From Pelagibacteraceae bacterium AG-337-G06 (lineage in GTDB: Bacteria > Pseudomonadota > Alphaproteobacteria > Pelagibacterales > AG-422-B15), in NCBI GenBank assembly GCA_003282175.1, contig QBZX01000002.1:62001-126000 (forward strand): a stretch of DNA of 64,000 bases. Reading direction: 5' to 3'. The notes beneath the pieces were generated by a model. It had not been told where the DNA came from, ran no database searches, and saw only the letters and a list, made by a program, of their open reading frames with translations. The position numbers and the translations under genes were made by a program. Shown here one piece after another: positions 54,632 through 63,797 of this stretch. Position 1 is the first letter of the stretch, and each line of letters starts with the position of its first letter.

Positions 54632-55442
54632 TATAATCACTAAATTTACTTATTTGCTGATTATACATTTTTTTATTTCTCTCTAAACCAACCTCTTTAC
54701 CTTTAGATGCTTTGATTAGATTTTTATCTGAAATAACCCAGTTCCTGGGTATATTTAGGTTTTGTGCACAGACCTCTCTCCATCTAGAATATTTTTTTAG
54801 TATAGTTTTTTCTTTTTGATTAAAATTTTTTGTTTTAATTTTTTTATACGCAAACTTTGGATTATAAATGTCATTATTCTCAGTTAGTTCTTGGTTTTTA
54901 TTATTAATTTTATTAATTAAGTTTCTTTTTTTTATAAAATTAATTAGATAAGTATAAATTCTTGGCAAATATAAAACATCATTTTCTGCATATGCTAGCT
55001 GATTTTTACTTAGTGGCCTTGATTCCCAATCTGAAACTTGATACTTTTTTGATAATTTTATTTTAAAAAGTTTTTCCACTAAATTGGTATAGCCAATTTC
55101 ATCGCCTCCATGAAGGACATTATAGGCCATTTGAGTGTCAAAAATGTTTTTGATTTTGATATCTAAAGCGTAATTAATTACCTCAATATCTTGCTTAGCT
55201 GAATGAACTACTTTTCTTAACTTTTTGTCTATTAATATTTCTTTTAGTGCATTCATATTCATTTGCTCAATTAGAAGCATGTCCACCAAATATACGTTTC
55301 GCTGTGTTTTAAATTGAATAGTACATAGTTTCGGCCAGTATGTTCTGTCTCGTTTAAACTCAGTATCTAGATAGATAACTTTCTGTGTTTTTAGTAATTT
55401 GCATAGATTTTTAAGAGATTTATTGTCTTGGACTATTTTCAT
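54600..55442 (-). CDS. rnd: Ribonuclease D, short form
   Basis: A 280-residue DEDDy 3'-5' exoribonuclease for tRNA 3'-end trimming. Exo I is YLDTEFKRD, Exo II is VHSAKQDIEV, and Exo III is YAENDVLYLP. One HRDC-like helical domain follows (about 195-280, with WREVCAQNLNIPRNWVISD). E. coli and most alphaproteobacterial RNase D (about 375-390 residues) carry two such domains, so the second is missing. TATAGT ends seven bases before the ATG. It is divergent from aspS. Confidence 0.93.
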   Translation of the reverse strand: MKIVQDNKSLKNLCKLLKTQKVIYLDTEFKRDRTYWPKLCTIQFKTQRNVYLVDMLLIEQMNMNALKEILIDKKLRKVVHSAKQDIEVINYALDIKIKNIFDTQMAYNVLHGGDEIGYTNLVEKLFKIKLSKKYQVSDWESRPLSKNQLAYAENDVLYLPRIYTYLINFIKKRNLINKINNKNQELTENNDIYNPKFAYKKIKTKNFNQKEKTILKKYSRWREVCAQNLNIPRNWVISDKNLIKASKGKEVGLERNKKMYNQQISKFSDYINSKNLSKKG

Positions 55443-55457
55443 AAATCAAACTATATA
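55428..55457 (+). promoter_or_regulatory. Candidate promoter of aspS
   Basis: TTGGAC at 55428-55433 and TATATA at 55452-55457 are 18 bp apart. The -35 lies inside the start of rnd. The predicted leader is about 12 nt. Confidence 0.4.
55450..55455 (-). promoter_or_regulatory. Candidate -10 of rnd
   Basis: TATAGT on the minus strand ends seven bases before the rnd ATG (55442). It overlaps the plus-strand TATATA (55452-55457) proposed for aspS. No clear -35. Confidence 0.35.
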
Positions 55458-55475
55458 TGAACTTGAGTTTAAAGC

Positions 55476-57275
55476 ATGGTAAAATATAGAACACATAATT
55501 GTAACGAGTTAAAAGAAAGCGATGAAAATAAAGACGTTATACTCGCTGGATGGATTAATCGTGAGCGAGATCATGGTAATGTCTTGTTTATTGATTTACG
55601 TGACCATTATGGCGTAACTCAGTGTGTTATTGAAAAAAAAAATACAAAGCTATTAAAAGAATTTGAAAGTCTAAGGGCTGAATCCGTTATTAAAATTCAT
55701 GGTAAAGTTATTAAGCGTGATAAAGAAACCATTAATGAGTCCCTAGTAACTGGTAAAATTGAGATTTTTGTTGATGCGTTAGAAGTTCTCTCTGCTGCAA
55801 ATGAATTACCAATGCCTGTATTCGGTGAAAATGATTATCCTGAAGAAATAAGATTAAAGTATAGGTTTTTAGATATTAGAAGAGAACAATTGCATAGCAA
55901 CATTGTATTAAGATCATCTATTATTTCCTATATAAGAAAGTTAATGTCCGAGGCAGGTTTTCTTGAAATGCAAACACCTATTTTAACTGCATCAAGTCCC
56001 GAAGGCGCTAGAGATTATCTTGTTCCAAGCAGAATTCATCCTGGAAAATTTTACGCCTTACCTCAAGCGCCTCAACAATTTAAACAATTAATAATGGCGG
56101 GGGGCTTTGATAAATATTTTCAAATTGCTCCTTGTTTTAGAGATGAAGATGGCAGAGCAGATAGGAGTCCTGGTGAATTTTATCAATTAGATATGGAAAT
56201 GGCATTTGTTGAGCAAGATGATGTATTTAATGCTATAGAACCCGTTTTATCTTCAGTATTTAAAAAGTTTTCAAATTTTAAAGTAACTGATTTGCCTTTT
56301 CCAAGAATTACCTACAAAGAAGCAATGAAAAGGTATGCAACAGACAAACCAGATTTAAGAAATCCAATTGAGGTATTTGATATTACTCAAGAATTTTCTG
56401 ATGACGATGTTGAATTCAAGGCTTTCAAAAAAGTTATAGATGCTGGTGGACGAGTACTTGGGATACCTGCACCAAAATCTTCAATGCAACCAAGAAGTTT
56501 TTTTGATAATTTAAACAATTGGGCAAAAAAAGAAATGAATGCTCCCGGTCTTGGATATATTATTTTTGAAGAAGTAGATGGCATACTTACTGGAAAAGGC
56601 CCAATTGCAAAATTTATACCAAACAATATTCAATTAGAAATTGCTAAAAAAGCAAATTTAAATTCAGGAGATTCTATATTCTTTGCATGTGATAAAGGTA
56701 AGTTGGTATATGATATTGCTGCAGCAGCAAGAAATAAAATCGGAGAAATTCTTGATCTTATCGAAAAAGATGTATTCAGATTTTGTTGGATTATAGATTT
56801 TCCAATGTACGAGCAGGATAGGGAAACAGGTAAAATTGATTTTAGTCATAATCCATTTTCAATGCCACAAGGTGGATTAGAAGCATTAGAAAATAGTGAT
56901 CCTTTAGATGTTCTAGGATATCAATATGATATTGTTTGCAATGGTATTGAGCTTTCATCTGGAGCCATTAGAAATCATATACCAGAAATTATGTATAAAG
57001 CTTTTGAAATAAGTGGTTATTCTAAAAAACAAGTACAAAATAAATTTGGGGGAATGATTAACGCTTTTTCTTATGGAGTGCCGCCTCATGGAGGCATAGC
57101 TCCTGGCATCGATAGGATTGTAATGCTTTTAGCTCAAGAAAAGAATATCAGGGAGGTAATTTTATTTCCTATGAATCAACAGGCACAAGACCTTATGATG
57201 CTTGCGCCGGCAGAAGTTGATGACAAGACTTTGGATGAGCTGAACCTAAAAGTAACGCCTACTGAAGAAGATTAA
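55476..57275 (+). CDS. aspS: Aspartyl-tRNA synthetase (bacterial type)
   Basis: A 599-residue class IIb synthetase. The N-terminal OB fold has [20 protein letters not shown]. Motif 2 is [19 protein letters not shown], a GAD insertion domain follows (about 290-420), and motif 3 is [13 protein letters not shown]. The length fits the bacterial form. It may charge both tRNA-Asp and tRNA-Asn if asparaginyl-tRNA synthetase is absent, which cannot be seen here. Its stop overlaps nrdJ's by 4 bp. Confidence 0.99.
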   Translation: MVKYRTHNCNELKESDENKDVILAGWINRERDHGNVLFIDLRDHYGVTQCVIEKKNTKLLKEFESLRAESVIKIHGKVIKRDKETINESLVTGKIEIFVDALEVLSAANELPMPVFGENDYPEEIRLKYRFLDIRREQLHSNIVLRSSIISYIRKLMSEAGFLEMQTPILTASSPEGARDYLVPSRIHPGKFYALPQAPQQFKQLIMAGGFDKYFQIAPCFRDEDGRADRSPGEFYQLDMEMAFVEQDDVFNAIEPVLSSVFKKFSNFKVTDLPFPRITYKEAMKRYATDKPDLRNPIEVFDITQEFSDDDVEFKAFKKVIDAGGRVLGIPAPKSSMQPRSFFDNLNNWAKKEMNAPGLGYIIFEEVDGILTGKGPIAKFIPNNIQLEIAKKANLNSGDSIFFACDKGKLVYDIAAAARNKIGEILDLIEKDVFRFCWIIDFPMYEQDRETGKIDFSHNPFSMPQGGLEALENSDPLDVLGYQYDIVCNGIELSSGAIRNHIPEIMYKAFEISGYSKKQVQNKFGGMINAFSYGVPPHGGIAPGIDRIVMLLAQEKNIREVILFPMNQQAQDLMMLAPAEVDDKTLDELNLKVTPTEED

Positions 57276-60200
57276 GAACAGCCCGTAGTAGCTCCACACG
57301 TATCACATTTGAGACAAGTTCCATTTCTCACCAAAGTAAATGAACCACACTCAGGGCAAGCGTCGCCTTCGTAGCCCATCATCCTTGCCGCCTGTACTCT
57401 GCTCATTGATGCATCCGATGTTCCATTAGATAAAGTGCCACTACTTGACACAGCTTGCTCTGCAGTTACTGCGCCCATATCTCCAGAGGAGCTTACTACT
57501 GAAAGACCATCTTGACTTCTTAAGTAACCTTGGCTGGATACCTTTTTAACTAGTTTCCAAGGTATCTCATTGTTTTTAAGCGTTCCTTCCTCGGCACCTG
57601 TGCCAAGCGAAAAATCAACATCAGTATTATCTGCATGAGCCAGGTCATTTCTGCCTAAGTAAGAAACAGCTAATTCCCTAAATACATAATCCAGGATTGA
57701 TGTGGCATTTTTGATTCTATTATTTCCCTGAACAACTCCGGCAGGATCAAATCTCGTAAATGTATATGCCTCTACGTATTCCTCAAGTGGTACTCCGTAT
57801 TGAAGTCCAATAGAAATAGCTATAGCAAAATTATTCATTAAACTTCTCAAAAAAGCACCTTCTTTATGCATATCGATAAATATTTCACCTAAACTACCAT
57901 CTTCATATTCTCCTGTATGAAGATAAACTTTGTGGCCACCAACAATTGCTTTTTGTATATAGCCTTTTCGTCTATCAGGGACCTTATTTCTTGATCCATA
58001 AACAATTGAATTTACTGCTTCCTGAGCAACAGCAATTGTTTTATCAACTTGAGTTTGTTGAACAGCAATTTGATCAGATTCTGTAACATCTTCATCTTCA
58101 ACTAATTTTGATGCAAGCGGCTGACTTAGTTTTGATCCATCTCGGTATAATGCATTGGCTTTTGTTCCCAACTTCCAAGAGAGCAGGTAGGCTTCGTTAC
58201 AATCTTCTACGTCTGAGTCAGAAGGCATGTTAATTGTCTTGGAAATTGCTCCTGAAATAAACGGTTGAGCTGCTGCCATCATTCTTATATGACTTTCAAC
58301 AGACAAAAATCTTTTTCCTATTCTTCCACACGGATTAGCGCAGTCAAAAACCGCTAAATGCTCTTCTTTAATATAAGGAGATCCTTCTAGAGTCATTGTT
58401 CCACAACAATATGTATTAGCCTCATCTATTTCTTCATTAGAGAAACCTAAGAAAGCAAGCATATTAAAATTCATATCAGCTATCTGTTCATCAGAAATAT
58501 CTAATTTTTTTGAGCAGAACTCTTTTCCAAGAGTGAAGGAATTAAATGAAAATCTTATATCAAAAACATTCTTTAAGTTTTGCTCTAGTAATTCTAGTTG
58601 CTCATCTTCAAAACCTTTTTCCTTCAGGGACTCGTGATTAATGAAAGGTGCATCTTTTAAGGTCCCGTATCCAACAGCATAATTAATTGTTTCTTCAACT
58701 TCTTCATTAGTATACTGCAATTGTTTTAATGCCTCTGGAACAGTTCTGTTTATAATCTTGAAGTATCCTCCGCCTGCAAGTTTTTTAAATTTAACCATTG
58801 CAAAATCAGGTTCAATTCCAGTTGTATCACAGTCCATAACTAGTCCAATAGTTCCAGTAGGGGCTATAACCGTTGTCTGAGCATTCCTATATCCATATTT
58901 TTGGCCACCTTCATAAGCTTCATCCCAAGCTTTTTGAGCTTCCATGCCAAGATTTGTATCTCTTAAATCTTCGACAATAAATGGCACAGGATTTATATTT
59001 AGGTCTTCATAACCTTCTGTGTTGCCATAAGCCGCTCTCTTATGATTTCTTATTACGCGAAGCATGTTCTTGGCATTTTGCTGATAGCCAGGAAATGGAC
59101 CTTGTTCAGACGCAATCTCTGCTGAAGTTGCATAAGATATGCCCGTCATCAATGAAGTTATTGCTGCACAATTAGATCTACCTTCTTCACTATCGTATGC
59201 AACTCCTTTTGACATTAGATATCCACCCAAATTTGCATATCCCAATCCAAGAGTTCGGTATTCATAGGACAATTTAGCTATTTCTTTAGAAGGAAATTGC
59301 GCCATCATAACTGATATCTCTAGTATAAGAGTCCAGACTCTAACCGCATGTTTGAATAAAGTTGTATCGAGACACTTATTCTCATCCATAAATGTCATTA
59401 AATTGAGTGATGCTAAATTACAGGCTGTGTTATCTAGAAACATATACTCTGAACATGGATTTGATGCACGGATTTCACCACTTTCTGGACAGGTATGCCA
59501 GTCATTAATAGTTGTATGAAATTGTATTCCAGGGTCTGCACATGCCCATGCTGAATATCCAACCTGATCCCATAACTCTTTTGCGTTTACAGTTTTATTA
59601 ATTGAACCGTCAGTTCTGTTGACTAAATTCCATTCTTTATCATTCATAACTGCATTAAGGAATTCATCTGTTACGCGCACAGAGTTATTAGAATTTTGTC
59701 CTGATACTGTTACATATGCTTCAGAATCCCAATCGGTATTATAAGTTTCAAATTCTACTGACTTATATCCTTGTTTTGCAAAATGAATGATTCTTTGAAT
59801 ATAATTTTCAGGCACTTCGTTTCGCCTTGCAGCTATTATTTCTCTTTTAAGAGCCGGGTTTTTTGAAGGCTCAAAGCAGCTTTCTCCATCTGCTTCACAG
59901 TTGTGACAAGCACTCATAATGCTTTTAAGGTGTTTTGAGCATATTTTTGAACCAGTTACGATGGATGCAACTTTTTGCTCCTCTGTAACTTTCCACTTAA
60001 TAAACTCCTCTATATCTGGATGGTCAATGTCTACAACAACCATTTTAGCTGCTCTTCTTGTGGTACCACCAGATTTAATAGCTCCGGCTGCTCTATCTCC
60101 AATTTTCAGAAAGCTCATCAAGCCAGATGATTTTCCACCACCGGAAAGCCCTTCTGTGGAACCTCTTAAATTAGAAAAATTTGTTCCTGTTCCTGAGCCA

Positions 60201-60865
60201 TATTTAAATAATCGAGCTTCTCTAACCCAAAGGTCCATTATGCCGCCATCATTGACAAGATCATCATCAATGCTTTGTATAAAACAAGCATGGGGTTGGG
60301 GCCTTTCATAGGAGCTAGATGATCTAGTAAGTTTGCCATTTTCATGGTCAACGTAAAAATGACCTTGAGATGGTCCATCTATACCATATGCCCAGTTTAG
60401 CCCTGTATTGAACCATTGAGGACTGTTAGGAGCAATCATTTGATTGGCCAACATATATCTAACTTCATCAAAAAAAGCTTTTGCATCTTCTTCTGAGGAG
60501 AAATATCCGCCTTTCCATCCCCAATATGTCCAGGCTCCAGCCAATCTATCAAAAACCTGTTGAGAGTTTTTTTCTGATGAATAATTCAGTTCATCCGACT
60601 CTTCGTCTGCTATTCTTGGTGATAGCCAGGAGGGCACATTTCGTTCTTCAGTTCTCCTGAGCTTATTTGGAACACCAGCTTTTCTAAAATATTTTTGTGA
60701 GAGTATATCACTTGCAACTTGACTCCATTGCTCAGGTACCTCGAAATCTTTTAATTCAAAAACGATAGAACCATCAGGATTTCGTATTTCTGTAGAAACT
60801 TTTTTAAATTTAATATCTTGATAGGGAGATTGATTATCACTTGTAAATTCTCTATTTATTTTCAT
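57272..60865 (-). CDS. nrdJ: Adenosylcobalamin-dependent ribonucleotide reductase (class II)
   Basis: A 1197-residue class II RNR that makes deoxynucleotides using coenzyme B12, so no oxygen-dependent partner is needed. It shows the early [39 protein letters not shown] and the radical-site region [21 protein letters not shown] with the cysteine and Asn/Glu set. The C-terminal tail has a CPECG...[14 protein letters not shown] zinc-ribbon and redox cysteines. AAGGAA five bases before the ATG is its Shine-Dalgarno sequence. Upstream are tandem NrdR boxes. No cobalamin riboswitch is apparent in the roughly 110-nt leader. Confidence 0.98.
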   Translation of the reverse strand: MKINREFTSDNQSPYQDIKFKKVSTEIRNPDGSIVFELKDFEVPEQWSQVASDILSQKYFRKAGVPNKLRRTEERNVPSWLSPRIADEESDELNYSSEKNSQQVFDRLAGAWTYWGWKGGYFSSEEDAKAFFDEVRYMLANQMIAPNSPQWFNTGLNWAYGIDGPSQGHFYVDHENGKLTRSSSSYERPQPHACFIQSIDDDLVNDGGIMDLWVREARLFKYGSGTGTNFSNLRGSTEGLSGGGKSSGLMSFLKIGDRAAGAIKSGGTTRRAAKMVVVDIDHPDIEEFIKWKVTEEQKVASIVTGSKICSKHLKSIMSACHNCEADGESCFEPSKNPALKREIIAARRNEVPENYIQRIIHFAKQGYKSVEFETYNTDWDSEAYVTVSGQNSNNSVRVTDEFLNAVMNDKEWNLVNRTDGSINKTVNAKELWDQVGYSAWACADPGIQFHTTINDWHTCPESGEIRASNPCSEYMFLDNTACNLASLNLMTFMDENKCLDTTLFKHAVRVWTLILEISVMMAQFPSKEIAKLSYEYRTLGLGYANLGGYLMSKGVAYDSEEGRSNCAAITSLMTGISYATSAEIASEQGPFPGYQQNAKNMLRVIRNHKRAAYGNTEGYEDLNINPVPFIVEDLRDTNLGMEAQKAWDEAYEGGQKYGYRNAQTTVIAPTGTIGLVMDCDTTGIEPDFAMVKFKKLAGGGYFKIINRTVPEALKQLQYTNEEVEETINYAVGYGTLKDAPFINHESLKEKGFEDEQLELLEQNLKNVFDIRFSFNSFTLGKEFCSKKLDISDEQIADMNFNMLAFLGFSNEEIDEANTYCCGTMTLEGSPYIKEEHLAVFDCANPCGRIGKRFLSVESHIRMMAAAQPFISGAISKTINMPSDSDVEDCNEAYLLSWKLGTKANALYRDGSKLSQPLASKLVEDEDVTESDQIAVQQTQVDKTIAVAQEAVNSIVYGSRNKVPDRRKGYIQKAIVGGHKVYLHTGEYEDGSLGEIFIDMHKEGAFLRSLMNNFAIAISIGLQYGVPLEEYVEAYTFTRFDPAGVVQGNNRIKNATSILDYVFRELAVSYLGRNDLAHADNTDVDFSLGTGAEEGTLKNNEIPWKLVKKVSSQGYLRSQDGLSVVSSSGDMGAVTAEQAVSSSGTLSNGTSDASMSRVQAARMMGYEGDACPECGSFTLVRNGTCLKCDTCGATTGCS

Positions 60866-60980
60866 TTTTTTTCCTTATTTATAATTGCGCTTCAATAGCA
60901 GTTTAAATCAAGAACAAGTTAAGAATGGTTCCGACCGATTTATCACCAGAATGTTAAATGAGTAACTTCCTAGATTTCCA

Positions 60981-61008
60981 ATATTTATTATTTGAAAAAT
61001 GAAGTCAA
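60981..61008 (-). promoter_or_regulatory. Candidate promoter of nrdJ
   Basis: On the minus strand TTGACT (61003-61008) and TAAATAT (60981-60987) are 15-16 bp apart. The -35 is contained in the proximal NrdR-like box, so bound NrdR would occlude it. Confidence 0.5.
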
Positions 61009-61018
61009 CATCTTGTAT
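61003..61018. promoter_or_regulatory. NrdR box, proximal (weak match)
   Basis: This 16-base site matches 11 of 16 positions of the NrdR consensus (ACACWATATATWGTGT). It is exactly 15 bases from the stronger distal box, the canonical spacing of paired NrdR sites, and overlaps the proposed -35. Confidence 0.5.
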
Positions 61019-61033
61019 AAAAAAAATTTATAA

Positions 61034-61049
61034 CCACTATATAAAGTGT
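61034..61049. promoter_or_regulatory. NrdR box, distal (strong match)
   Basis: CCACTATATAAAGTGT matches 14 of 16 positions of the NrdR consensus. It lies 168 bp before the nrdJ start. NrdR is the ATP/dATP-sensing repressor of ribonucleotide reductase genes. It is not encoded in the window. Confidence 0.7.
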
Positions 61050-61160
61050 AGTAATTGTGATTAATATTAAAATATGCTTTTATTTCAATGGTTTAAATAG
61101 TTACTATGATTTAATTTTTGTTGAAAAAACTGTTAATTTAAATAAGTATAACCAAAATTT

Positions 61161-61523
61161 ATGCTGAAAGAAATATTTACGTGGTGGAATGGCCAAACGC
61201 TTGGGACCCGATTATGGACATACTTTTATGGCATTGCTGCTGGAGTAGATAGCCAGGGCAATAAATATTTTCATAATAAAAAAGATACAAAAAGGTGGGT
61301 CATATATGCTGTTGAGGTCGAATCTACCTATGTTAATCCAGAGTGGAATAATTGGCTAAGGTTCACATCTAAGGTTAAGGCCTCAGAAAACAAGAAATAT
61401 GAATGGCAAAAAAATCATCTTTCAAATCAAACAGGGACAAAAAATGCCCATGATCCCGAAAAAAATAATACAAATGATATCTCCAAGAAAAGAAATGATG
61501 ATTATATTAAATGGTCACCATAA
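61161..61523 (+). CDS. NADH:ubiquinone oxidoreductase subunit NDUFA12
   Basis: A 120-residue homologue of the mitochondrial complex I accessory subunit NDUFA12 (17.2 kDa), which in bacteria is restricted to Alphaproteobacteria. It opens with IFTWWNGQTLGTRLWTYFYG, then VDSQGNKYF, RWVIYAVEVESTYVNPEWNNWLRF (family core) and a polar tail. It attaches to the peripheral arm of complex I. The 295-bp spacer before it holds the nrdJ control region and otherwise nothing I can identify. The 3' end overlaps the DUF2155 gene. Confidence 0.95.
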   Translation: MLKEIFTWWNGQTLGTRLWTYFYGIAAGVDSQGNKYFHNKKDTKRWVIYAVEVESTYVNPEWNNWLRFTSKVKASENKKYEWQKNHLSNQTGTKNAHDPEKNNTNDISKKRNDDYIKWSP

Positions 61524-61998
61524 GAATTTAACCAGGTTAATATTTATTTTTATTATTTTACTTATATTTCCAACAAATGCTGAGGAAATTAAGATTGCTC
61601 CACTTATAAATCTTGATGAGATTGAGCCTACTTATGACGAGGAGATTATCTTAGATAATGTAGATAATCAATTAATTGAAAATAAGCAAAACGACAGTGA
61701 TCCTTATGACGGCAACGTCAACATGGCTGAAATTAGCATATTAAATAAAATCACTACGAATGTTGATACGCTTAAGTTACCCATGAAAGAAAATTTTCTT
61801 TACCAGGAATTAAAGATATATCCAATTGATTGCTATTTAAGCGGACCTTATGAAAAAAGTGAAGTTGGAATATACTTAAATATTCATCATAAAGATTCTA
61901 AAGAAAAAATATTCAATGGATGGATGCTAAAATCATTGCCATCAATTTCATCAATGGAACATCCAATTTATGATATTTGGGTCGAAGATTGTTACTAG
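61495..61998 (+). CDS. DUF2155 domain-containing exported protein
   Basis: A 167-residue protein with a signal peptide (hydrophobic LIFIFIILLIF, cleavage after NA). The C-terminal half carries the DUF2155 pattern: ISILNKITTNVDTLKLPM, LKIYPIDCYL, FNGWMLKSLPSISSMEHPIYDIWVEDC. Its two cysteines are conserved and may pair. The function of the family is unknown. It is regularly next to the NDUFA12 gene in this class. I choose ATG 61495; the frame is open further upstream inside NDUFA12 but that extension has no family match and would hide the signal peptide. It ends 1 bp before accC's end. Confidence 0.82.
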   Translation: MMIILNGHHKNLTRLIFIFIILLIFPTNAEEIKIAPLINLDEIEPTYDEEIILDNVDNQLIENKQNDSDPYDGNVNMAEISILNKITTNVDTLKLPMKENFLYQELKIYPIDCYLSGPYEKSEVGIYLNIHHKDSKEKIFNGWMLKSLPSISSMEHPIYDIWVEDCY

Positions 61999-61999
61999 G

Positions 62000-63340
62000 T
62001 TAGAGTTTATTTATATTTTTTTCTAGCCAATTAATTGGTACAGCTCCATTTTTAAAATCATTTGAAGAAAGTATTTTTTTATGGAGATCAATGTTTGTTT
62101 CTATTCCATCAATAACAATTTCATTTAGCGATCTAAGTGCTCTTTTGATTGCGTGGTTTCTGGTTCTGCCTGTTACAATAAGCTTTGCTAATAGGTTGTC
62201 ATAGTAATGGGGTACTTTATAGCCAGAGTAAATGAATGTGTCTAATCTAATGCCATTACCCGCTGGCGGATGATACATTTTAATTGTTCCTGCAGATGGT
62301 TTAAAATCATCAGAATTTTCAGCGTTTATTCTACATTCTATTGAGTGACCTAGAGGCTTAATATTTTCCTGAGATGTAAATATTTTATCACCTGCAGCTA
62401 CACAAATTTGTTCTCTTACTAAATCTATTCTTGTTAACATCTCAGTTATTGGATGCTCAACCTGAAGTCTCGTATTCATTTCCATAAAATAGAATTCATT
62501 ATCTGCGAATAAGAACTCAAGAGTACCTAAGCCTAAATAACCCATCTTTGCCATTGCATCTATACATATTTTGAATAGCTTTTCTTTTTTGGCTTGATCT
62601 ATTTCAGGCGCCAGCGCTTCTTCGATTACTTTTTGGTTCCTTCTTTGAATTGAGCAGTCTCTTTCATGTAAATGTAGAAAATTATTATGACTGTCACAAA
62701 TTACTTGAATTTCGATATGCCTAGGCGAGTCAATGAATTTTTCTATGTAAATTGAATCATTTCCGAAAAATGATAACGCTTCTTGTTTTAATATTGGTAA
62801 AGCATCGGTTAATTCTTTTTCATCATGTACTACTTTCATTCCTCTCCCCCCACCACCCGCACTTGCTTTTAATAGAACAGGGAACCCAATATTCTTTGAC
62901 GTATTTAATGCCTCTTCAAGGTCAACTATTGCTTCTTTTGAGCCGGGAACTGTAGGCACACCGTATTCTTGCATTATTTTTTTTGCTTGTATTTTATCTC
63001 CCATCATACTGATGTGTTTATACTTTGGCCCTATGAATGTTAATTTGTGATCATCAAGCATTTTTGCAAATGACGCATTTTCAGATAAGAACCCGTAGCC
63101 GGGATGAACTGCTTGTGCACCAGTAATTTCGCAAGCTGAGATAATTGCATGTGCATTTAAATAGCTTTTATTTACGGGGTTTGGCCCTATGCAAACACTT
63201 TCGTCAGCTATTCTCACGTGCATTGAGTCTGCATCAGCTTCACTATGAATAGCTACAGTTGATATTCCAAGTTCTTGACAAGCTCTATTAATTCTAACCG
63301 CAATTTCTCCTCGGTTAGCAATCAATACTTTATCAAACAT
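62000..63340 (-). CDS. accC: Acetyl-CoA carboxylase, biotin carboxylase subunit
   Basis: A 446-residue ATP-grasp enzyme that carboxylates biotin on AccB. It begins MFDKVLIANRGEIAVRI and has the glycine-rich KASAGGGGRGMKVV loop, EKFIDSPRHIEIQV, HERDCSIQRRNQKVIEEAL and MNTRLQVEHPITE. The length equals that of E. coli AccC. Its start directly follows the accB stop. In related genomes aat lies after accC; here DUF2155 does. Confidence 0.99.
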   Translation of the reverse strand: MFDKVLIANRGEIAVRINRACQELGISTVAIHSEADADSMHVRIADESVCIGPNPVNKSYLNAHAIISACEITGAQAVHPGYGFLSENASFAKMLDDHKLTFIGPKYKHISMMGDKIQAKKIMQEYGVPTVPGSKEAIVDLEEALNTSKNIGFPVLLKASAGGGGRGMKVVHDEKELTDALPILKQEALSFFGNDSIYIEKFIDSPRHIEIQVICDSHNNFLHLHERDCSIQRRNQKVIEEALAPEIDQAKKEKLFKICIDAMAKMGYLGLGTLEFLFADNEFYFMEMNTRLQVEHPITEMLTRIDLVREQICVAAGDKIFTSQENIKPLGHSIECRINAENSDDFKPSAGTIKMYHPPAGNGIRLDTFIYSGYKVPHYYDNLLAKLIVTGRTRNHAIKRALRSLNEIVIDGIETNIDLHKKILSSNDFKNGAVPINWLEKNINKL

Positions 63341-63787
63341 TTAACCTATTAGCATTAACGGCTGTCCAAATTCGACTGCCTGCTCATTATCAACAAGTAT
63401 TTTCAAAACCTTTCCTTGCATCGAGGACTCGATTGGATTCATGGTTTTCATTGCCTCAATAATAAGTAGGGTTTGGCCAGATTTAACCTGGCTGCCAATA
63501 TCAACAAATTTATTTGCTCCCGGCTCGGGTTGAAGATAGACAGTTCCTACCATTGGTGATTTTACTGCTCTGGGGTCATTCTTAAAATCTGTTATGATAT
63601 TTTCTTCTTGATCATTTTTAATTTGTGTTGAGGCTGGGGCAATTTTTTGAGCTGCTGCTGCTTTAGAAACAGACACTGAAAAACTTCCATCTGAATAGGA
63701 AATTTCAGTTAGGTTTAAGTCGTCCAATATTTTTGCCAAGTCTTTTATTGGCTTAGTATCTATTATCTTTTTTGTTTTATCTGACAT
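63341..63787 (-). CDS. accB: Acetyl-CoA carboxylase, biotin carboxyl carrier protein
   Basis: A 148-residue BCCP. An N-terminal helical part (1-35), an Ala/Pro-containing linker (about 40-60) and the biotinyl domain with Lys114 in IEAMKTMNPIES. The domain begins at SPMVGTVYLQPEPGA. It lies 10 bp after aroQ and abuts accC, the usual aroQ-accB-accC order. With FabD/G/F and AcpP the window encodes much of fatty-acid synthesis. Confidence 0.98.
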   Translation of the reverse strand: MSDKTKKIIDTKPIKDLAKILDDLNLTEISYSDGSFSVSVSKAAAAQKIAPASTQIKNDQEENIITDFKNDPRAVKSPMVGTVYLQPEPGANKFVDIGSQVKSGQTLLIIEAMKTMNPIESSMQGKVLKILVDNEQAVEFGQPLMLIG

Positions 63788-63797
63788 ATTATTATAT

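Noticed and set aside
60912-60926. Near-match SOS box GAAC-N7-GAAT in the nrdJ leader
   Set aside because: One conserved base differs and it lies downstream of the proposed promoter. In AT-rich DNA such a match is expected by chance.
60866-61002. Cobalamin riboswitch in front of nrdJ
   Set aside because: The leader is short and AT-rich and I see no B12-box-like conserved core or GC-rich stems.
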